From NCBI GenBank assembly GCA_964057225.1, contig OZ059895.1, positions 16,434,001-16,498,000 on the forward strand: a stretch of DNA of 64,000 bases. Direction: 5' to 3'. Below are positions 11,535-25,803 of this stretch, in pieces (the stretch's first letter is position 1; every line of letters begins with the position of its first letter). The DNA comes from Auanema rhodensis (taxonomy: Eukaryota; Nematoda; Chromadorea; Rhabditida; Rhabditidae). The notes below the pieces were generated by a model. That model made no database searches. It saw only the letters and a list, made by a program, of their open reading frames with translations, and was not told the DNA's origin. Position numbers and translations under genes: made by a program.

Positions 11535-12120
11535 GTACTCTTACAACCTCAATCACTCTCTCTCCCTCTCTTTCTCTCCTCTTATACATCTCCATATCTA
11601 TCATATCTCCAGTCGTCTCCCCCTCCCCCTCCCCCCCTCTTTCTCTCTCTCTTTCGCTCATTCTCTCTTTTGGCTTTCGTTTGAACACAAATTTGCTCGC
11701 AAATTGTAAATTGAAACGCTGCTTTGTATTTTTTCCTGTTTCAATTCGACTGTACATATTAGAGATCACATAGTTAGTGATTGGATAAACAAATATTAGA
11801 TGAAAGACAATGTCGGATCAGTTGAATGCTTTCCAGCTTATCTTAACGACTGAAAAACGTGTCAAGTAGCTGATAATGACGATGGCAATGTATGAGATAG
11901 ATTCTGACGACAGCTTGACGACGACATCGTCAAGCTGACCGACAACATATCCAGCACATCAGACTACATTCATCACGTACGATCTTATAAGAGAGGATAA
12001 TGCAGAGGAGGTACATAGCATCTTCATCCGGATGAGACGATTGCGCGCGCACTCACACACAGCAGACAGCCATCCTGCAGCAATCTCTCTCTCTCTCTCT
12101 CCTCCCTCGTTTCATTCCAG

Positions 12121-12212
12121 AACATCAGACTGTCTGAACAGAAGACCATTGACAGTATTGCGTCTATGCTCGTTTTACAGCTGTGTTGTCCAGATACATA
12201 CAAGACATTGGA
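12121..12212 (+). CDS. Candidate helical exon with good splice sites, plus strand
   Basis: A strong acceptor (TTTCATTCCAG) and a strong donor (GA|GTAAGA) flank 30 codons plus two bases, including LSEQKTIDSIASMLVLQL. This continues a hydrophobic heptad pattern from the previous candidate exon. Its two left-over bases join the 12348 exon in frame. The best exon of this chain by splice-site quality; function unknown. Confidence 0.4.
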
Positions 12213-12347
12213 GTAAGAGATAGGTTAAGTAAGACATCAGCGAGCAACTCTCATTGAAGAGTCTGTTGAAGAAGACGATTGTCTCTCATGTCATTCATGT
12301 CATTCTGCCTATCTTCCCTTATCTCCTTTACTTGGTTTCTTGCTCAG

Positions 12348-12395
12348 TAGTTCAGTGAACAGACTGTTCGAAGTTGCACAACGTGAAGCCGAAAT
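12348..12395 (+). CDS. Candidate short exon, plus strand
   Basis: 48 nt after TTTCTTGCTCAG, encoding SSVNRLFEVAQREAE, with a GTGAGG donor in phase 2. Amphipathic and helical in character. No continuation can be followed with confidence beyond about 12.8 kb. Confidence 0.35.
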
Positions 12396-12564
12396 GTGAG
12401 GATGATGCTGATGCTTGTGAGATCAAATTTCGATTTATGTTTAACAGAGTTTTGTATATATGAAGTTACATGTGCTGTTAGACCAGAAACAGAAATAACA
12501 TTGACAATCTATCAACTTCTATCTAGCTGTTCAACAACCTTTGGTGTATTCTATTACCTCTCAC

Positions 12565-12568
<4 letters not shown>

Positions 12569-12622
<54 letters not shown>
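12569..12622. repeat. (CT)n microsatellite
   Basis: Nearly perfect CT run of about 54 bp. Confidence 0.95.
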
Positions 12623-13329
12623 CTACTACTCTTTAGATTCCTCTCTTTGATGTGTATATATGCATGTCGTCGTTCAAACTTTGTTCAAGCCATCGTTCCA
12701 ATTGCTTTTGATTAGGTATTTTCGGTCAAAATAGGAAGACACTGAGCCTCCTGTCACGAGATAGCAGTTACCGATGACAAACTGAGAGTAGTGAATGAAA
12801 GAGGAAAAGCTATCCTGACATATATATGAAATCAATGAAAATCCGGTTACGGCTTGTTGATGATGATATCAACAATTCTCGGTAATGCATGTATGATGTA
12901 TCTTGTTAGATTATTGATTAACATAGTTTATAACCTATTTTAACTATGCTTATATAGTTAGAGAAAGAGAATATAAGAGCTATTGTCTGATGATTTGCAC
13001 AATGCTCACAACTGAAAGACGATGATCGATCGGCACATATGTAGCTTCTAGATCGTGAACTGCGTCTGTCTTGCCTTACATGCCAAGGTACATATGCCGG
13101 CAGGCGGCTCATATACCGAAGCATATCAGCCTAAGTAAGCCTGACCACCCGCTGGTTTAGATGGCAACTGTCGACTATGAGCCAAAAGGCTATCTGTGAT
13201 GACTTGCACACAGCAACCCAATATCTAGGGTCTGAGCAGTTGGAGCACTGTTGAGCAGCTTGTGGATGAATGATCAGCAAGATGTTTCTGTTCTAATATC
13301 CTGTATCCATGTATGGATATCAAAAGATT

Positions 13330-13331
<2 letters not shown>

Positions 13332-13364
<33 letters not shown>
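13332..13364. repeat. (GA)n microsatellite
   Basis: Uninterrupted GA run of about 32 bp. Confidence 0.95.
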
Positions 13365-13366
<2 letters not shown>

Positions 13367-16300
13367 TAAAAGAGAACATAGAAGATCAGTATAAGGTTTT
13401 AGAACCTGGAGACACAAAACCTGTTACTCCTTAAAGGACTTTTAGTGGAATAAGAAAGAGCTCTTGAGTAATAAGCAGGAAATGATCCTATTATTATATA
13501 GCATAGTTAACTAGTCTATATACTATAATCTTTATGAAAGAAGAGAAAGATCAGAGAGAAGGTCGCTTAAGAGAGACAGAAAGAAGATCGTATTCATTGA
13601 AGTCAATTGCCTTAGAAGGCTGTTTGGAATCTGTTACAAGAGCAGTGATACACACATATTCAAGGGAACAACATGCAAGTTTATAAGAAGAGATTGATGA
13701 ACTCTCCCTCTCTCTCTGTCTCTCAGTCTCTCTCTAAATCAGTAATTCTTCCTTGTCTATTTTGAGATCAGAATACATGACTACAGGACAGCAATCTTAC
13801 ATCATCATCATCATCATCATCATCAAGTCTCATCCAATCTCATGATGATGATGATTATTGAGGAAGTTAAAGAAAGAATAATCAAAGTAGAATTTTGGTA
13901 ATGATGAGAAAGAACATCAATCGTTTTGAAACAAAATGAAAATTTCAATTGAAATCATGCCAAATATGGAAACAGACTAGAAATTGCAACAGAGCTTGAA
14001 AAGTTGGATTGATGATTTCCGTAGTTGGTGGGAAAATGTAACACACACTCGGTGTGGGAAAAAGCAGATTAGACCCTGAGGGTAAAAAGAACGAATAAGA
14101 GTGAAAACGATTGAAAAGAAAATGAGTTTGTTAGATGATGTTGACGATTACTGCCTGATGATGATGAAGAAGAAGACGATGACAATGTAGTTGCAGAAAA
14201 ACTGAGTAAGTGACAATGGAAGCAAAGTTCACGGCCAAGCTGTCACATTAAGGCATAAAGTTGAAACATACATGTGTTAGACTGTATACAGGTATAGGCA
14301 TATAGAATAAGTTTATAAGATAATAGCTACATCAATTGGATGTTGTTGAGATGATGTGTGATACTGGGTGGGAGTGGACGATATGCGGTGCTAGTACCAT
14401 CATCACCAAGCTCATCGCATCAGTATCATCAACATACACATCATTATTGTCTCGTTTTCTCCCCTCTCTTCTTCTTCTGCTCACCCTTTAGCCTCCATAT
14501 CATCTATGTAAATAGATGGGTTAGAGGGAAAGAGATTCAATCTCAAGCTGCTTAAAACACTAAAAGAGCTGGTAGACTTAAAGAAAGAGAGAGAGAGAGA
14601 GAAAAGGAGGGTGACAGTCTATATTCTTTTCAATGTGACGACAATCATCTTATACACTAGAAGATTCATTCTCTCTCTCTCTCTCTCTCTCCATCTTTAT
14701 CGCCTATTTTCAGCTTTCAAATACAATACGATCAATCTCTTTCTCTCTCTATTTTCTCACCCTTTCAAGTGGCTGTGAATATCATCACCAAATCGTTTTC
14801 ACATTATGAAGATTGCTTCAACGACGACAAAGCATCAGAATCGTTTTCTTCGTTGGAGAGCAAAGCACATTTTGTCACATTTAACTGAAACCTATCAGCA
14901 TGTCGCCTTGTATGATGATTGAACCTTATTAGGTCGTTACCTAGTGCTAGCCAGACGATGTTACTCTGCTACATCTGCGCATCGTTCATCATCATCTGTG
15001 AATGAAGGCATGTTGCTGAAAGCTAATGCTGATGCCATTGAAGTAGTTTCAATCACATCATCAACTAACTCATCACATAGCTTTACCAGGCAAGACTTGC
15101 CTGGTATTGCCATCTATTGGCCATAACAATCAGTCGTTTAACATCCGGATGTTCTCGGAAATTGAAAACGCGTTGTGTTGGACGGCAAAAACTTCCGTTC
15201 TGAAGCTTAGTTTTGGGAGAGTCTAACATGTCAGCAGTTCTTGAACAACTATATAGAGCGAAGTCGCAAAAAAAGGAGAAAGAGAGAAGAGAGGAAAGAG
15301 AGAAAGAGAAGAAGAGAAAGAGAGAATGAAGGACGAGAACGAATAGAAGATGTTAGATGCTGCTGTAGCCTACAAGCTCTAGCAGATCTGATTGCATGAC
15401 CCAGGAAATCAGTCTGATATGCCATAGATAGGATCAAGATACAGCAATGCACAGGAAGTTCTATACGAGGATGATGACACAACAAACAACAAGAAGACGA
15501 CGATGATGTCGAATTGTGGTGGTGTTCCCGTTGTGGTAATGATGATGAGGATAGGCAAATGGAGGTTGGGGAGAGTAAGGCTTCAACATATACTAGATGA
15601 TCATCAAAAAGACAAACGAAATAGGTGTAGAATGAGAAGCGTATATGGGAATATAGAAATATAAATTGTCTAGTATATATAGTTAGTATAAACAATCTAG
15701 CAACTTGACTCATCAACAACACATAATGTGTAAAGCAATATGAGATACGGTGCAAAGTAGTAGCTGTGAAGTCATTAGGGCTATTAGGATAGTGAATGAC
15801 AGATGTGAAGCTGCTAGCTGTGCATACACACGTTCTGACACACACACACTGTTATTCCGTTTATCGCTTTACCATATTTGAAGATTTGGAGATGATTGTA
15901 AACAGATCTCATACCGTGTCTCCCTCATTCTCTCTCTCTCTCTCCCTCTCTCCCATTTTCTCTTTCTATCTCTGTGTATTTCTTCCTCGTTACTATTGCT
16001 GTCGATGATTTGGAAGCGATTAATCAGAACGTTTGTGCTGCTGCAAACCACAACCGACACTGTCGTATAACATGTCCAGCTGAGCAGCAACATGTACAAA
16101 TCAGAGGACGAATGAGACTGTCCAATCATAGTCAACATGATTTCAAGAGATATCCTCAAATATTTCATTCAAATGATGATGTCCAAGCTTGACACATGCT
16201 GCGGACTGTTGATGATGTTCCTGCTGCTTATGCAAATCATACTAGCACATTGTGACGAATATTTACTACAAATGATCCTGAGGGTACGTACAGAGGAAGA

Positions 16301-18688
16301 AGAGGAGAGATGTAGTATCTGCTGTAAGTGATGATGATTACATGAATTTCTCTTCATTTCAGAGGATTAGAACATTCATTCTTCCTACAAACTGCAACAT
16401 CATCATCCACATATGCTGATACTTAGAGAGTTTCGCAACAGCTTTGGCCTTTCAGCTAACCGATATGAGCTCATAGTTAAAAGAGGAAGAGAACGAATGA
16501 GCAGAATGGTTTGACAGGATATTAAGAGATTTCAAATCAATTGCCATGTTCATCACATCATTAGCAATTGTTCATTATGATTATCTCCGGATGCTTATGG
16601 ATCAGGGATTACATAAGATGTATCCGGACGGCAATTTCAAATGGATTCCACCTCGATTATCTGGTTAATGTTTCTCGGCAAGTCATCTAATCATTGTCGT
16701 TCATGAACTACTTAGAAGCACCTGTCTTACAAGGCTCACTGCCTTCAGATAATTCCTGCTGTCCAGATCATAGGTAGTTGATCCAGTCACCGATACTGTA
16801 ATTAGATAGTTGCCGATGTCTCAAGAATGAGAGAGAGAGGGGGAGGGCGGAGAGAGAGCAGAAGACCTAGTGAGACGACACAATCCGGTAATGCTATCAT
16901 AGGAAGACCGGTTAACGGATTGAGCATATAGCACATACCTATGAGAGAGAGAGAGAGAAGGGGGGTCGATTAGCAGGATGGCCGATAGTAGGGCCGGGTG
17001 CTATGTAGGTTTCATCAACCTACCAGCTCATAGGCTCTCTGTCGGATAGATGATTCATCCTGAAAGAGGATTAACCTGTTGAACTTGCAAGGAATAATCT
17101 ACAATCGTCGTTTGTCCTTTAATTTATACGAAAAGAAGTAGAATTTTATGAAGATAGGTAATAACTAAGTCGTCTAAGATGACATGAGATGATGATGAGA
17201 TCTATAAGATTATGTTTTGGATCAAATCCATTGTTTTTGAATATAAATCCTTTTTTCTCTCTATTCTTGTTTATGAAAAACAAAGGTGGGAAGAACGGGG
17301 GGGGGAGATTTGAGAAAGATAGAGAGAATATGAAAATCAATTTGAATAGATTTCATGATTTACGTGCAACATTGTCATTAACTTTCTGTTATGCTTCTCT
17401 CTCTCTCTCTCCCTTTCTCTCTCTCACCCTCTCTCTTGCTATTGTATGTATGTATTCAGAAAAAGATAATGTTCAAATGACCACGTAATACATCTAATGA
17501 ATATTGACAAAAACAAAAAAAAACAATTTGAATAGAGAGATATGGTAAGAGAAATCGAGAGAATGGGTGGTTTCTGAAGAAATGAGGCTGATGTGATGAG
17601 GGGGGTCTGTAAGTGGTAAAGAGGTGATGAGATCATATTGTTCAGAACAATTCTATAAAGAATCATGTGGTTATTCTCTGTCTCATAGTTTGTATGAAAA
17701 GATTGAAATACATCGAAAGAGAAAGGCACACATATAGAGAGAGAGAGAGACTTGTGAACTACGAGAGAAAAGAGACGTAGAGGTTGATGAAGGCAGATGT
17801 GACGACGGTAATGCGTTTTTGCACTCAAATTCTGTTAGATGTCTGTATATGTATATGTATGTATATGTTCATTTTTCATAATACAACACCATATGTGGAG
17901 AATTGACAAGTAAAAGTTTGAAAGATTTGTTGTATTTTGGCATCTTGTATTCAATGCAAATGAAGAAAGATGATTGTATTTTTGGTATATGGGTGGCTAT
18001 GTGTGTGTGTGTGTGTGTATAGATTAGTTCTGTATGGTAAAAGACAGTAAAGATCATCTTACCATCGTTATATTGAAATATTTTTTGAACAAAAAGGGTG
18101 GTCACAGATGGTTATAAGAGTTAAATGAATAAAAATAAGCGAAAGAGAGAGAGAGAGAGGGAGAGAAGACACAGGGACCAGTGAGAGCTGAGCTACATGT
18201 AAAGATCGTTGGAAGAAATAAAAGAAGAAAAATCATTTTCAAGGTTTTCATAACATGAAGAGATGAAGGAAAGATGGTAGATGAAGCAGCAGATGGCATG
18301 TTGAAGTCATTTGGAGTACCGAAAATCATACCAAAAGACGCGTAATGAAGTGTGTAGCCGTGAGGGAAAAGGTTAAGTGAAGACAATCGACTGACTCTTA
18401 TTTGAAAGATAAAAATGAGAATAATTGTCAATTGGATAGATCTATATGTGAATTGATAGATAAATAGATGAAATTGAAATGAATGAGGAAGAAGAAGAAG
18501 AAGATGATGAGGTTGATGTTGATGATGATGATGAGGTTGACGATGAAGATATAGCTATTCAATAGAGATAGATGAGAAGATTCAAGAATGAAAGTTTGTC
18601 AGCAGAAAATAAACGAAAACGTTTTTCAGTGAGCAAAAGGAGAGGAGAAAAACATAAGAGATAATGAGATATCGGGAGAGGAATAGAA

Positions 18689-18719
<31 letters not shown>

Positions 18720-19042
18720 TGAGGGCGATTTTGAGATGCAAACTCCGAGAGTAGAGAACATGACAGTCTGTGATCAGAAAAATTCGGACTAACACATATA
18801 CACGGAATACATCTTGTGTGCCTTAACATCTGTTTTGGCTCTTGTGTCGTTGAAATCAGATCAGAAGCCTTAGAATGACTTGGCTCAGGGAGGCTGAATG
18901 ATGAAACAAACTATTGTATACTTCATACATACATATACACAACAGAATGTGTCTGTCAGGAAATAAAACAGGAGAGAGAGAGAGAAGAGTTTTGAATTGA
19001 ACACAACCGTTCCAAATCGTATCAACAAAGTAGAATGTCTTT

Positions 19043-19066
19043 TACGTGACGTACGTGTCGTACGTG
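19043..19066. promoter_or_regulatory. Three TACGTG sites at exact 9-bp spacing
   Basis: TACGTG begins at 19043, 19052 and 19061, an exact 9-bp period, so this is a small tandem array of ACGTG core sites. Such cores are bound by bHLH and bHLH-PAS factors in animals. Binding here is inference. Confidence 0.35.
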
Positions 19067-19727
19067 ACTTCAACATGGCTTTTGTCGACCGACCTTGTGT
19101 AGAACACGTCAACTTCACGTGCACATATGTATATGCAAATGCATCTAATAGATAAGAGATTTCAGTAGATGTGAGATATTGGATGAAGCTTGAGTTAGCT
19201 CAATATCAAATGAAATCCTGATATCGAAGAGATGAAGCATATACGTTTAACTATACTCATGCGAATGAATATGACGATGACTAGACTGAAATCGAACTAG
19301 CCAAACATGAAGATGAGGATGACGCTGTCGTCGGGACAGCGTTTGTCTGCTCATTCGTCTCAAAAAGCTTCATCTGACTATTGGACAGGAAGTTAAGGAC
19401 AAGATAGTTATTAGCATATAGACAAGATGGCTTAGCTAATCCTTCGTTTAGCTTCATGTTCCACAATACTCTTGAGAAATAAAAGAAGACGAAAAAAAGG
19501 AAAAAGGTTAAAAGCTGAAGATGCATATGTCCTCGTCATCGTTGTCATCATCACAGTTCCGGAGACATGTCGTCATCGTATGCTGTGTCTGCCATAAGGC
19601 TTTCTCATGTAGACGAAGGCTGCATACGGTCAACGATCTCTGTCATATCTGAAAAAAAAGAAAATTACAATTAACCATAATCATATAGTTAGACAGTATA
19701 TATTGAGAAAATTAAAGTAAAAAAAAC

Positions 19728-19730
<3 letters not shown>

Positions 19731-19768
<38 letters not shown>
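19731..19768. repeat. (GA)n microsatellite
   Basis: Uninterrupted GA run of about 38 bp. Confidence 0.95.
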
Positions 19769-19769
<1 letters not shown>

Positions 19770-20308
19770 GAGAAGAAAACATAGATTAATGAGCTACAAA
19801 AGAAGTAGTTGAAAGAGTTTGAGATGAATGAAACAGATGACTCCACATAAATCTCACAAAAAGTGACAGAAACATTTCACATAAAATAACTGAACAAATC
19901 AAATTGTCTTAATGTTTTTACTCAAAAACGATTAATCTATGTCTCTTATGTTTATATAGTTAATCTAACTATCTACTCATTCTACTATCCTTTTCTTATA
20001 ATTTCAATTTATTTGAAGATCATTTCATATAACTATAACATGAAATGACACATGTGATTGCCAGTCAGTGTATCTGCTTCCGAGATGAGAGCCACACAAC
20101 CATACTAAGCTATGCCAAGCAGATAGGCAACAAACGCATGTCACTTCATTCTCTCTTAGAATATACAGTGTGCATAGCCTGAAGTAATCTGGAAAAGTAA
20201 GAGAACGAATCATCTGTCAATCCTTCAACACAACGTCTAGCCAAATGGCGCCAAATGACAAATTTTCAATTGAAACATATAGTAATTGAATAAAAAGAAA
20301 TATAATAC

Positions 20309-20330
20309 ATATAGTTAGTACTAACTATAT
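20309..20330. repeat. Perfect 22-bp palindrome of the TATAGTTA family
   Basis: Two 11-bp arms with no spacer; the left arm is ATATAGTTAGT. The clearest palindromic member of a dispersed motif family seen across the window. Confidence 0.85.
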
Positions 20331-23300
20331 TCATATAGTTTATACTATATATATATTTGATTTTGTTTTCTTTCAACTACAAACTACATAGTTCATGAGA
20401 ATAATGTTTGCTTTTATGATTTCTTATATTCTTCAGACTATCATCAGACTCACATACTCACATACACATCCATATACGCGACTCATATTTCGTTTTTTTT
20501 TTCTTTTAAATAAGATTATTCTATTGATTTTTTCTTTATTATTATTATTATTATTATTATATGTATATAGTTAAAATATTTATTTATATTATATGTTATT
20601 GGACTAAATTTATATTTGGAATTAGTTGAATATGAAGTTTCTAAACTTATCATCTTCTTTCCGTCATCCACACCTTCGTGTATGACCCCCCCCCCTTCTT
20701 CTCTATTCGGTATCTTGCTCTCTCTCTCTCTCTCTTTACCTCTCTTTTTTACTTTTTCTTTGAACTTATCGCTAACAGGTAATGATTAGACGAAGTAGTC
20801 AAGTCTATCACGTCTAAACTTCGTTGTCATCGTCGGTTGTTCTTCTTCTCATCTGATGATCTGATAACCGTTTGTTCTAATACTAATCCATTTGTCCTTA
20901 ATTTTCTCTTTCTCTCTCTCTCTTTCTCACATATTCTCTCTTTATGTTTTTCTCTCTTTACTTCTTTTGAACTTTTTTTTGCCAATATTTGTTAATCCCA
21001 TATGTCGGCAAAATCTTTCGAATCATCAACGTCTTGCCTTACCTCGTTTTTCGGCCAAACCTTAATGACCTTTTACCATATTTGGTAACTTGAGCTTATA
21101 ACCGGATTACTTTATGGTGAGGGTTTGGCTGTGTGATTCCTATATAGATGTGTGTGTGTGTGTTATCGTTTAGACATTGACCGGAAAGAGCTTAACACAT
21201 AAGAAATATTTAACTATATCCCTTTGTATATGATGACTTCTGATGCGCTACAATCGGTATGTGTTTGAGTACAAAACAGATTGCTTAAGCTTTTAGCCAC
21301 CGTATTAGCTTTAAGCTTTACGACTTCAGAAACTTAATGCTTTGTCTCATCTAATGCTTACGATTTCCGGGACCAACTAGATATTGTATGTGAAATATTT
21401 GGATGATGAGCTAGAAAGAGCCAAAAGCTATTTTAAAAGCAGAGAGAGAGGGAGAGAGAGAGAGAGAAGATTTTGCTGCTTACGAGAGAACAAGAAGTTT
21501 TGAAAAGTTAAAAAGCAAATTTGTTATTGTGCTTAGCAGAAGATAACAATACTAGTTGACACATCTGGATTATCTGTCATTTTGAATGAAGAAAGACAAT
21601 AAGAAATAACATCAGCCACACACAACTACACGAGTGCTGTCTGGCTTTTGAATAGAAAAATGGAAGAAAGACTATAGAATAGAAGGAATGAAACAATCAT
21701 TGAAAACGGATAATAATGAAAACTAATACTATATGATATAGTTAAGCATAATATAGATATGAATAATAGATAAGAGATACTCAATCAGATGTTATGAGTG
21801 GCATCTGAGGATGATACTGTATATTAGCTTGTCTACATCCATTGAAACAAGTTGTTGTTTAGTCTATGCATAAGTATTGTAAGCTCATAATCAGTTTTCT
21901 CTCTCTCTCTCTCTCGCTCTCTCTCTCTCTCTTTGAATTACTCTTGAAACTCGTTAGAGGCAGGGAATGGTGTCATCAGAATCAGATCTTGAAGAACTCG
22001 TGTGTGAATACATAGATCTGTCTACTGACCCTCTTCACAATAGGCATTTACTATGTCTTCTCATAACTGTCTCTTAACTATACTATTCATAGAGTTAGAG
22101 ACAGCCGCCCGATCTGTCAGATTTTTGTATTCACAGTACTTAACGCCTGGCAAACCTATGCTGTTTTTCTAACTCATTGAGTGTCATCATCATCACTTCA
22201 CATTGACTCTCTTAGAAGCTTGCTTAAGCGAGATAGAGTAGACAGGAACAACATGGAGAGAATGAGGACCAAACGAGTGGGAGAGAATCTCAATATGTTT
22301 GGAAGAAAATAAATGTAATTCGAAGTCTATAAAGGGACAAATTATAGGAAATGTAGTAATGAATCTAACCCGTAGAGTAAGTTGGCAGCATTATACCGCC
22401 TGAGGCATGGAATCCTCAACTCATATAATTATGAAATTTGATTGAATACCTCATTGAAGAAATGTTTTGCGGTTAAACTAAATTGTTTTTCTTATGTTTG
22501 GTTAAGTTCTCTCTCTCTCTCTATGTCTTCCTCTCCTTGTTTCCTCAACTTGACAAAACTCATCGAAGTGTGTGTATCGTGATCGTGTTGCTTTCAAACT
22601 AATTAATAGCCACAATCTAGATTGACATTAGTGGTGTTAGGTGTGAAAAATGGTCTGACGAGGTTAACTGAGAAAGAGAAATTTGCTTTTCAGAGATAGA
22701 ATATAGCTTTGAGAGAGTAATAGTGATGTGGCTGACTGATTGTATGTGTTAGACAGATGAGGCAGTTGCTGTGCTTCGTCTTCTTCGTCTTTTTCTTCTT
22801 CACCTTCATCTTCATCTTCATCTTCCTGTGGTCTGCTTTTCATTCAACATATAATCAGATATGTTACAGATAGTAGAGAGGTAAGAGAGAGGTGATGTTG
22901 GTAGAATAGGTTGGAAGGTTTTGCTTCATATCTCTCTCTCTCTCTCTCTCTTTCTTTATCTTTCTATTGCCATTTGGCGTTTCTTTTCTTCTGGCAGAAT
23001 ATCAGGTAAAACGAAGATGAACAGAGGTATAAGTCAGATAGAAGCAATGATTTTGACACGAATAGCCACATAGCACAGAATGTGACAACGGAAGATGAAG
23101 ATGATACCTAAGTGACTGCTGTGGTAGATGAAGTCACTAGCTGTCTCCTTCTTCTCCTTTCTCTCTCTCTTTCTCTTTCTCTTTCACTAGTTTTACTCTT
23201 CTCTCACTTCTTCAATCCAAAAAGTTTGGGAGAGGTGTGACGCCTAAATCTCTTGTCTGAATGTGTGTATCTGTCTTCTGATATCTGCTACTACTACTAC

Positions 23301-23896
23301 TAACGCTGATTAGAACAACTGCTCTTCACACTTGTCGTGATTGTGATGACAAGATATAGATATCTTAGAACATATTGGTAAAAGGGGTGGTTGAATGAGG
23401 TTGATGAAGCTTCTCAGGGACTTCTTGAAAGGTGGACAATGCTCAAGCGAAATGGGAAAAGAAAGAAAGTCAGAGAAGTGTGAAAGAAGGTAATGCTTGT
23501 AACTGAAAGAGGAATCTTTTCTCTTCAGCATGAGCCTCTGTGCTTGGCTCAACATGTTGAGAAATTCAACGAACAGAACTTTCCATTCATGTTTCTGCAA
23601 TTCTCAGTAAAATGCCGGCAAACTATCATATTTCAAATATTAGTGTTCTGAAGATAAACCAGGAATAAACCGATGCTATCATCAGATTATTCAGAATCTT
23701 TTTTAACTTATAACAAGTTGTGTATTAACTATACGTTGTATTAACTATATGAATGTTGTGGTCGTGTAGTACATCACATTGACAAGATGATAGCTGTGGT
23801 GTGATGTGTATGTGAGGTTGCATATTCAGATGAATTATGATGTTGACTAGTAATCTTTCTTCTTCTGAATCACAGCTTTCTATCTTTTGTTCATAT

Positions 23897-23899
<3 letters not shown>

Positions 23900-23937
<38 letters not shown>
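23900..23937. repeat. (CT)n microsatellite
   Basis: Uninterrupted CT run of about 38 bp. Confidence 0.95.
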
Positions 23938-23939
<2 letters not shown>

Positions 23940-25094
23940 GTAGTTGACTTCTGGAGCACGTCTATCGTAACAATACTGACGTCATTGTCATTTTTCATTG
24001 GAAAAAGTTATATAAGATTGAACAAGTAGAGAGAGAGAGAGAAAAAGAGAAAGATACATTTTATAAAGAGTTAAAGAGCTATAAAGAACCTTAAAAAGCA
24101 AGAGAGGAAGAGAAGAAATATTGAGGTCTGTTATGATATGACGTCATCAAGGTCAATTGACTGAATTGAACGTTAACTCATTAGTTATGACCAGGACTGA
24201 TGATGTAAAGATGAGAGAGAAAAGCTATAAAAGAGCTCATTATCTGACAATGATACATGTAACTAATCCTTAAAATAAATAAATCAATTCTATTATTCTT
24301 TTTTATTGAAAAAAGTGTCTCAGAGGGAGGGATTGAATGAGATAATGTGGGGAAAAGGTTGGGATTGAAAGTTTTTGACCAAACACAAGAGAATAAGATA
24401 ATAAAGAAATTATAAATTAATTAATTGATGAAAAACAAATAAAAGAAAGTTTTCCCTATCTTTCTCTCTCTCTATCTTTCTCTCTCGCTCTCTCTCTCTC
24501 TCGTAGTTGCTCTTTAAGAGAATACAAAGGTGTTAAGCTGGTAATACATCATGTGTATGAGTACCTCTCGGTTTCTCTGTTTCTCTCTTACACACATACA
24601 CTCTCTCTATTTCTGTATCAATGAGGTTTCTTAAAGTTCTAACTGAGGTCAAAGGCGGATCAGTATCAAGCTTATTAGTGTACTTAAGCTGTTAGTGACA
24701 CAAAATATAGAATAGATTAACTGACTATAGATAGGATTAGTATCTATCATACACACTTTGATTTTCTTGAATAAACTTATCCAAACGATAGGCATGTTCA
24801 TTGATTATATTATACATATAGTTAACTAGAGAGGAGGGATCTATATATATAGTTAATTAGAATAAGTTGAAACTTGCTCTATTGCAACTTGACGTTAGTG
24901 ATACGGTAGTTAAGCTAAAGCTTTCAAAGCTATATAAGGCATAGTAAAGATATCGGACGAAAGAAAAAGAATATTTGTTTGGATTCTGATTTCATTTAAG
25001 ATGTGTAAGAGAATAGTTAACAACTACAGCCTAAGTTGCTTGCTTGTTGCTAACTTTATGTGATATTCAGGCTATTCCATAATCTTTTTATTCT

Positions 25095-25126
25095 GCATAT
25101 AGTTAACGGCATTTATAACTATATGC
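25095..25126. repeat. Inverted repeat, 11-bp arms, TATAGTTA family
   Basis: Arms GCATATAGTTA (25095-25105) and TAACTATATGC (25116-25126) are perfect reverse complements around a 10-nt spacer. Confidence 0.85.
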
Positions 25127-25803
25127 GATTTGCTTATAGCTTATATGGATTCAACCTCAATCATTCTGCTACTCTCATGATGTTTTTGACCTGAATATAT
25201 CTAATGATGTATTAGATTCTTATGACCAGTGTATATGGCTTGATGTTGATGATGATCATGCTCCTGCTCAAGCTGCTGCTCAAGCTGATGATGATTAGAC
25301 GACAAGCTATACATATGGACATGTCACACCTTCTCTAATAGTGTTATACAAATTATAATAGATGATTGATCATTCTGTCTTTTGATTTGTATTTTTTTGT
25401 AATTTTTCATCAAATCAAAGCTATAAAAAACTGTCTAACTGCCTATTTCTCTCATCTAATCCATGTAATCTCTCAGTTTCTAATAAGAATATGACTAGAG
25501 AGAGAGAGAGAGAGACAGTAAGATACATATACAGATCATGATAGATACATCATGAATCAAATCATATCCTTCTAATATGATTCTAAAGAGAGAGAGAGAG
25601 GGAGAGAGATGACTATCTAATTCAAATATAATGGATTAACTGACAAAATTGACAGCTAGAGACTATAAGTTATGAAGAGATATAGAGAAAAAGACAACGA
25701 ATGAATAGCAGGTATGACTTTGGCAGTAAATTAAGAAAAACAACAAAACCAACAACATATAAAACATGATAGACAGTTTTTTTGATTGTATTTTCTTGAT
25801 TGA

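Noticed and set aside
13045-13300. Apparent exons separated by 16- and 26-nt introns on the plus strand
   Set aside because: Such introns would be far shorter than the 48-56-nt ones that are well supported, and minus-strand readings are equally open. Overfitting is the likelier explanation.
15249-15845. 198-codon minus-strand open frame, the longest in the window
   Set aside because: Dominated by Ser/Leu/Phe tracts from purine-rich repeats. No recognisable motif, and no start or splice context that favours it.
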